Assembly (NCBI GenBank): GCA_902529785.1
Contig: CABZXV010000002.1
Coordinates: 1-63,906, forward strand
DNA from: an uncultured Pelagibacteraceae bacterium
GTDB lineage: Bacteria; Pseudomonadota; Alphaproteobacteria; Pelagibacterales; Pelagibacteraceae
Reading direction: 5' to 3'
DNA length: 63,906 nucleotides
Made by a program: the position numbers and the translations under genes. The notes under the pieces are model-generated. The model was not told the DNA's origin. It searched no databases and was given only the letters and a program-made list of their open reading frames with translations. Within the stretch, counting starts at the first letter, position 1. Each line of letters opens with the position of its first letter. Shown here piece after piece: positions 58,672-63,906 of this stretch.

Positions 58672-59829
58672 TTAATTGTTAACTAAGTTTATCAACATAT
58701 TAATCATATCAACTTTATAACTCTCTTTTGTTGCAGATTTTGTTTCCAATACTGAAAAAAATGCTGCGACTTTGCCAGTTTTAAAATTTGTTGCCAAAAA
58801 CTGACCTCCATATCCAGAGTGTCCAATCATGTTACCTGATACCATTGTTGAATTTGAGTAATACAAATATTCATTTTTTGATAATTCCATGTATTTAGGC
58901 CCTAAATTTTTAATAGTTTTGTCTAAAAAAGAAGGTGATCCAACTTTTCTATTTCCAACTCCCATACCTTTTCTTGCAAAAAGCAAACCCATTCTTAAAA
59001 AATCTCTAGCAATTAAACAACCACCACCAGACATCCATGGCATCCCATATCTATCAGAGGCAATATATAAACCTTCTTCAAAGCCAGCTGCTTCAACTGC
59101 CGATAAAACCCAATCTCTTAAAGTTCTTCCACTTACCTTTTCTACAATTAATCCCACTACATCAGTATTTGCAGATTTGTAAAATGCATATTCAGATCTA
59201 TTAATTAAACTTTTGTTTTTAATTTTTTTAATTGAATTTAAATATTCTTCTTGGCTTAAATGATTTTTTAAATTATTTGGTAGTCTCCAACCTCCAACGG
59301 GCTCATGTAAAAATGAAGAAGAATATGCTTTGGTATAATCTTCGGTATAGGAATTTATAATATTCATATTCAAAACATCTTGTACTTTTGCTTCAGCGTA
59401 ACCGCTTCCAATTTTAGGCAAATAATGTGAAATTTTTTTATTCAAATCTATTGATTTATTTTTAACAAGTTCACCAACAAATAAGTTAATAAACATTTTA
59501 GTTATTGACATAATTGTCTGTGGTTGATTTTTTTTGAAATCTTTAGCATATTTTTCAAATAATATATTTTGACCTTTGCCAACAATTAATGAGCAAAAAG
59601 ATTTATTTTTGATCATTTTTTTAACCAATGGTATTTTACTAATTTTATTATTAGGTTTCGAATTTAGTCTTAATACTAGATCAGATCTTAAATAAAGACT
59701 GTACCGATTTATTTTATGTAAATTTCTATAACCAAATCTTCTAGTTTTTGGAAGATTCCATAAAGCCTTATTATCGCTAATTGTTTTTAACTCAGGATTT
59801 TTAACAGAAGCTAATTTTTTTATTTTCAA
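58672..59829 (-). CDS. Beta-lactamase-family (class C-like) serine hydrolase
   Basis: 385 aa; SxxK in 'TIMSITKMFINLFVG', 'YAFYKSANTDVVGLIVEKVSGRTLRDWV', 'GHSGYGGQ'. Confidence 0.85.
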   Translation of the reverse strand: MKIKKLASVKNPELKTISDNKALWNLPKTRRFGYRNLHKINRYSLYLRSDLVLRLNSKPNNKISKIPLVKKMIKNKSFCSLIVGKGQNILFEKYAKDFKKNQPQTIMSITKMFINLFVGELVKNKSIDLNKKISHYLPKIGSGYAEAKVQDVLNMNIINSYTEDYTKAYSSSFLHEPVGGWRLPNNLKNHLSQEEYLNSIKKIKNKSLINRSEYAFYKSANTDVVGLIVEKVSGRTLRDWVLSAVEAAGFEEGLYIASDRYGMPWMSGGGCLIARDFLRMGLLFARKGMGVGNRKVGSPSFLDKTIKNLGPKYMELSKNEYLYYSNSTMVSGNMIGHSGYGGQFLATNFKTGKVAAFFSVLETKSATKESYKVDMINMLINLVNN

Positions 59830-60278
59830 TATTTTAAAGATTTTTTTTGTTCGTATTTTTGGTGATATCCTTCTGCTTTACAATAATTTTTTTCCTTGGA
59901 TATTTTTGTTGATACCTTGCCATCCAATTTTTTATTCACCTCGTTTAACACCTTTTCAGCAATCTTTTTTTCTTCATCAGTATTATAAAATATTTCAGAT
60001 CTATATTGAATGCCTACATATGTACCCTGTCTATTTACTTGTGTAGAATCGTGCAGTTCAAAAAATAGATTAACCATATCTTCATATGTTTTTTCTTTCT
60101 CATCATATTGAACTTTTACAACTTCAATATGTCCAGTGTCTCCACCACACACAGCTTTATATGTTACATTGGGATCATCTCCCCCACAGTATCCACATTC
60201 GGTAGAGATTATACCTTTTATACCTTCGTACTTAGTTTCATCCCAAAAGCACCCGATTCCACCAATAAATGTTTTCAT
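59826..60278 (-). CDS. msrA: Peptide-methionine (S)-S-oxide reductase
   Basis: 150 aa; 'GGIGCFWDETKYEGIKGIISTECGYCGGDDPNVTYKAVCGGDTGHIEVVKV'. Confidence 0.9.
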   Translation of the reverse strand: MKTFIGGIGCFWDETKYEGIKGIISTECGYCGGDDPNVTYKAVCGGDTGHIEVVKVQYDEKEKTYEDMVNLFFELHDSTQVNRQGTYVGIQYRSEIFYNTDEEKKIAEKVLNEVNKKLDGKVSTKISKEKNYCKAEGYHQKYEQKKSLKY

Positions 60279-60296
60279 AATTTGTTATTTTATACT

Positions 60297-61211
60297 TTAG
60301 TTTTTTAAAATTGAAATTGCTTTAATTTCATCAACCCCTATACCACAACAGCCACCTATAATTTGAGCTCCATCTTTTACCCAATTTTTTACTTCATTTA
60401 AATAATCATCAGGAGTCATATCATCTATAAATCTCCAATGTGGTTTTTCATAATATCCTTTATTTGGATATGCCCCTATAATTCCATCAAAATTTTCTCT
60501 TGCAGTTTTTATTGCCTTTCCTGTGGTTTTAATATCAGAATGAGCTACTAAAATTGGACCGTTATGAATTTTTTTAAAATTGTTTATAGATATTTCAAAA
60601 TTTTCATAAACATGAGTATCAGAGTCAATTGTATCGTTGTACCCAAGCATTATCTGATTTTGATCATTCGTTACACATGATACTGACAACCAAACTGGTA
60701 TATTTATTTTTGTAGAACAGTTTAACATTGTCTCCACAATATCAGCCTGAGAGGACATGGCCTCCAAAATAATTAGATCTACACCTTCACCTGACAAAAT
60801 TTTTAATTGTTCATCAAAGCCAGGTATCATTGCTTTAACTCCAAGTTTATAAAAATTACCAAAAGTTGAAACGCTTCCAGCAAGAGCAACATCTTTATTT
60901 AAATTTTTAATTGCTTCTCTTGCAACTTTAACACTTTTTTTATTAAATTCCTCAATGGAGTCTTCATAACCATACTGTCTCATCGATATAGGGGTAGTAC
61001 TATAGGTGTTAGTAGTTATTACATCAGCACCAGCATTTATATAATCTTCATGAATTTTTCTTACTAATTCTGGATGATCTACTGAGCACTTTCCACACCA
61101 CATTTTTTCATCCATTTTAGCGCCATTCTTTTCTAATTCAGCGCCCATTCCACCATCTAAAATAATAGTTTTTTTATCTTCTAATTTTTCATGAATTGAT
61201 GAATAAGACAT
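60297..61211 (-). CDS. Homocysteine S-methyltransferase family protein, copy 2
   Basis: 'TIILDGGMGAELEKNGAKMDEKMWCGKCSVDHPELVRKIHEDYINAGADVITTNTYSTTP', 'IIGGCCGIGVDEIKAI'; start placed at internal ATG 61211 because the longer ORF runs into the upstream gene. Confidence 0.87.
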   Translation of the reverse strand: MSYSSIHEKLEDKKTIILDGGMGAELEKNGAKMDEKMWCGKCSVDHPELVRKIHEDYINAGADVITTNTYSTTPISMRQYGYEDSIEEFNKKSVKVAREAIKNLNKDVALAGSVSTFGNFYKLGVKAMIPGFDEQLKILSGEGVDLIILEAMSSQADIVETMLNCSTKINIPVWLSVSCVTNDQNQIMLGYNDTIDSDTHVYENFEISINNFKKIHNGPILVAHSDIKTTGKAIKTARENFDGIIGAYPNKGYYEKPHWRFIDDMTPDDYLNEVKNWVKDGAQIIGGCCGIGVDEIKAISILKN

Positions 61212-61215
61212 AGTA

Positions 61216-61602
61216 TTACTCTTTGCTATTTGTGAAGGTACAAATTTTATTTCCATCAAGATCACGTATGTAAGAATAATAAACTCCCGATCCTTCTGGT
61301 CGTTCACCCCCTGATCCTTCGCTAGTGCCTCCAGCTTTTAGTCCTATTTGGTGAAATCTATCAACAATAACTCTTGAAGATGTTATAAATGATATTTGAG
61401 TTCCATTTCCAAAAGTTGCTTCTTTTTTATTAAACGGTTTTGTAATGTAAAACTCTATTTCGTTTGTATCTTTCTTTCCATATGCAGCATAATCATTTTC
61501 TACAGTTTCGTTTCTTGATAATCCGATGACTTCCAAAACTTCATCATAAAACTTAATGGCAGCATCTAGATTATTTGTTCCTACCATTACATAACCAATC
61601 AT
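61216..61602 (-). CDS. VOC/glyoxalase-family protein
   Basis: 128 aa; 'GYVMVGTNNLDAAIKFYDEVLEVIGLSR', 'YYSYIRDLDGNKICTFTN'. Confidence 0.87.
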   Translation of the reverse strand: MIGYVMVGTNNLDAAIKFYDEVLEVIGLSRNETVENDYAAYGKKDTNEIEFYITKPFNKKEATFGNGTQISFITSSRVIVDRFHQIGLKAGGTSEGSGGERPEGSGVYYSYIRDLDGNKICTFTNSKE

Positions 61603-61632
61603 CCCAACCTCAATTATTTTGAGTATAATATT

Positions 61633-63063
61633 TTAATTCCAACCAGTAATTGCCTTAACCTCTAGGTATTCAGTAAAACCCCATAGTCCACCTTCTCGAC
61701 CATTTCCTGATTGCTTAAATCCACCAAAAGGTGCTCCAGTTTCGGCTCCTTGACCGTTGATATAAACTGTTCCTGCTCTTACTTTTCTTGCTACTCTTTT
61801 TGCTTTTTCCTTATCTTCAGTTTGTAAATAGTTACCTAATCCGTAAGATGTATCATTTGTGATTTTAATTGCCTCTTCTTCTGTATCAAATGGAATAATT
61901 GACAGCACCGGACCAAATATTTCTTCTCTAGCAATTTTCATATTGTTGTTAACGTCTGTAAAAATTGTTGGTTTAACAAAATACCCTTTATTAAGACCAT
62001 TTGGTAGATCAGGCCCACCTGCAGCAAGAGTTGCGCCTTCTTTAATTCCCTCATTAATAAGATTAATAACTTTATCATATTGAACTTTGGACACTAAGGG
62101 TCCAATGTGATCTCCTTTTTTAGATGCCACGTCTACTTTAATTTTATTTGCTTCATCTACAGCTTCTTTTACTGCTCTATCATAAATTGATCTTTGAACT
62201 AGCATTCGTGTTGGAGCATCACAAGATTGTCCAGTGTTACTCATTATAGTTCTAACTCCGTCCCTTACAGCATCTGGATAAGAATCCTCAAAAACTATAT
62301 TTCCACCTTTACCACCAAGTTCAAGTGTAACCTTCTTAATTGTGTCAGCTGCATTTTTCTGTATCAATTTTCCTGCTCTTGTAGATCCTGTAAATGAGAC
62401 CATATCAATATCTGGGTGACCAGATATATGATTACCAACTACTTCTCCGTTACCATTTACTAAATTGAACACACCTGGAGGAAATCCAGCTTCGTCAATT
62501 ATTTCCGCAAACAAAACGCCTGATACTGGAGCCACTTCTGACGGTTTTAAAATCATTGTGCAACCAGCTGCAAGTGCTGGTATAACTTTTAGTACTATTT
62601 GGTTCATTGGGTAGTTCCATGGCGTTATTAATCCACAGACTCCAATTGGCTCATATCTGATTTGATTATTTGATTTTGGATCAAACTGATGTTCAAAATT
62701 AAAATCTTTTAAAATATCTATTACATTTCTAGATATATCTGCTCCCATTTTAGTATGAATCTCTGATGCAAAATCTAATGGTGCACCCATTTCCATTGAT
62801 TGTGCTTCAACCATTTCATCCCATCTTCTGTTATAAATTTCACAAAATTTTTCTAATAATTTTACCCTTTCTTCTTTCGAAGTTTCTCTCCAGGTTTCAA
62901 ATGCCACTTTAGCAGCACTTACAGCTTTATCTGTATCCTCTATAGATCCTAAAGATATTACAGCAAAAGCCTCCTCGGTTGATGGATCAATTACATCAAA
63001 GTCATTAGGTTTGACTGGTGAAACCCATTTTCCGTTTATATAAAAATTTTTCTTTTCAATCAT
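61633..63063 (-). CDS. NAD(P)-dependent aldehyde dehydrogenase
   Basis: 476 aa; 'VTLELGGKGGNIVFEDS', 'SNTGQSCDAPTRMLV', 'EEIFGPVLSI'. Confidence 0.92.
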   Translation of the reverse strand: MIEKKNFYINGKWVSPVKPNDFDVIDPSTEEAFAVISLGSIEDTDKAVSAAKVAFETWRETSKEERVKLLEKFCEIYNRRWDEMVEAQSMEMGAPLDFASEIHTKMGADISRNVIDILKDFNFEHQFDPKSNNQIRYEPIGVCGLITPWNYPMNQIVLKVIPALAAGCTMILKPSEVAPVSGVLFAEIIDEAGFPPGVFNLVNGNGEVVGNHISGHPDIDMVSFTGSTRAGKLIQKNAADTIKKVTLELGGKGGNIVFEDSYPDAVRDGVRTIMSNTGQSCDAPTRMLVQRSIYDRAVKEAVDEANKIKVDVASKKGDHIGPLVSKVQYDKVINLINEGIKEGATLAAGGPDLPNGLNKGYFVKPTIFTDVNNNMKIAREEIFGPVLSIIPFDTEEEAIKITNDTSYGLGNYLQTEDKEKAKRVARKVRAGTVYINGQGAETGAPFGGFKQSGNGREGGLWGFTEYLEVKAITGWN

Positions 63064-63084
63064 AAATGCACTTTAACACAGAAT

Positions 63085-63906
63085 TTAAATTTCATAACCT
63101 TTTTCTTCAGGCTCATTATCAGTTAACTCCTCTGGAAACCCTTCAGCTCTAAAATCAATTTTATTTATATCTTCCATTCTTTTTACTATCATTGATGACC
63201 AGGCTCTTGAGCCATATTTTTTTTGGCCATCTTTAAATATTTCAACTATCTTAGGTGAAATTTCCAAAGGTGCATTTAATTTTTTTGCGAGTTCGTCAAA
63301 TAGGCCTGTATCTTTTAAAACGAGATCCATTGTAAAATTTATATTATATGAGCCATTTAAAATAACTTGGCTCTCAGTTTCATGAACAAATGAATTTCCT
63401 GATGACACAGCAATTCCCTTATAAGTTTTTGCAAGATCTAGGTTTGATTTTTTAGCTATTGTCCATGCCTCTCCAAGGGCAACCAAATGTGTAGAAGCTA
63501 AATAATTTGTAATTACTTTAAGAATAGAAGCAGTACCTAATTGTCCTGTATGTAATATTTTACGACCCATTACTTTTAAAGCAGGTAAAATCTTTTCGAA
63601 TGCATCTCTGTCTCCACCAACAAAAATTGCTATATTTCCTGAAGCCGCCCTATGGCATCCACCGCTTACTGGACCATCTAAGGGTATTGCTTTTTTTTCT
63701 ATTACTTTTCTTCCAATCCTTTTTACCTCTGCCTCATCAGTAGTACTCATTTCCAACCATATTTTATTTTCAGAAAGACCTTCCAGTATCCCGTTTTGAC
63801 CCTCCATCACTTCTGCACAAATTTCAGGAGAGGGAAGACAAGTTATTATTAAATCAACTTCCTCAGCCATTTCTTTAGCAGAGTTTGCAATTTTTGCCCC
63901 AGAGTC
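63085..63906 (-). CDS. 3-hydroxyisobutyrate dehydrogenase-family NAD-binding oxidoreductase (partial, N-terminus off window)
   Basis: 'DLIITCLPSPEICAEVM...LDGPVSGGCHRAASGNIAIFVGG...GQLGTASILKVITNYL'; the frame stays open (DSGAKIANSAKEMAEEV) to the window edge. Confidence 0.85.
   Translation of the reverse strand, partial: DSGAKIANSAKEMAEEVDLIITCLPSPEICAEVMEGQNGILEGLSENKIWLEMSTTDEAEVKRIGRKVIEKKAIPLDGPVSGGCHRAASGNIAIFVGGDRDAFEKILPALKVMGRKILHTGQLGTASILKVITNYLASTHLVALGEAWTIAKKSNLDLAKTYKGIAVSSGNSFVHETESQVILNGSYNINFTMDLVLKDTGLFDELAKKLNAPLEISPKIVEIFKDGQKKYGSRAWSSMIVKRMEDINKIDFRAEGFPEELTDNEPEEKGYEI

Noticed and set aside
61212-61307. Upstream extension of the second methyltransferase ORF (start 61307)
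   Set aside because: The 32 extra residues overlap the VOC gene; ATG at 61211 gives a normal N-terminus
1-63906. Search for tRNA/rRNA genes, CRISPR arrays, IS elements, phage or toxin-antitoxin/defence systems
   Set aside because: Intergenic gaps are too short or lack cloverleaf/repeat structure, and no ORF carries transposase, integrase, Cas or defence-type motifs that I could recognise

Overview
The window is a gene-dense, AT-rich chromosomal segment. Operon packing, short intergenic gaps and protein content look like a streamlined marine alphaproteobacterium (SAR11/Pelagibacterales-like); this placement is inference. I see no rRNA, tRNA, CRISPR array, transposase or phage gene.

Contents in order:
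- mrdA/rodA cell-elongation pair.
- A DadA-like oxidase followed by a fused indolepyruvate:ferredoxin oxidoreductase.
- Hydroxyacid dehydrogenase, HDAC-like deacetylase, MsrB, DUF1479, glutaredoxin and a LysE exporter with a possible structured leader.
- Two complete LIV-type ABC uptake systems with AzlCD, a pentapeptide-repeat protein, a CsiD/GlaH-like glutarate hydroxylase and an atypical P5C-reductase-like protein between them.
- A tight minus-strand operon: luciferase-like monooxygenase, TPP enzyme, AA_synth/DUF1185, alpha/beta hydrolase, ALDH.
- A large quaternary-amine island: GMC oxidoreductase, CdhA/B/C-type carnitine degradation genes, a gamma-butyrobetaine-hydroxylase-like protein, a fused double-permease ProW with two separate ProV ATPases and ProX, and further downstream two homocysteine S-methyltransferase-family genes.

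The strongest system-level hypothesis is a gamma-butyrobetaine -> carnitine -> glycine betaine -> methyl-transfer route with an unusual two-ATPase/fused-permease importer. Second is a repeated 'LLM monooxygenase + alpha/beta hydrolase' cassette of unknown substrate. All product calls come from reading motifs by eye; no database search was run.
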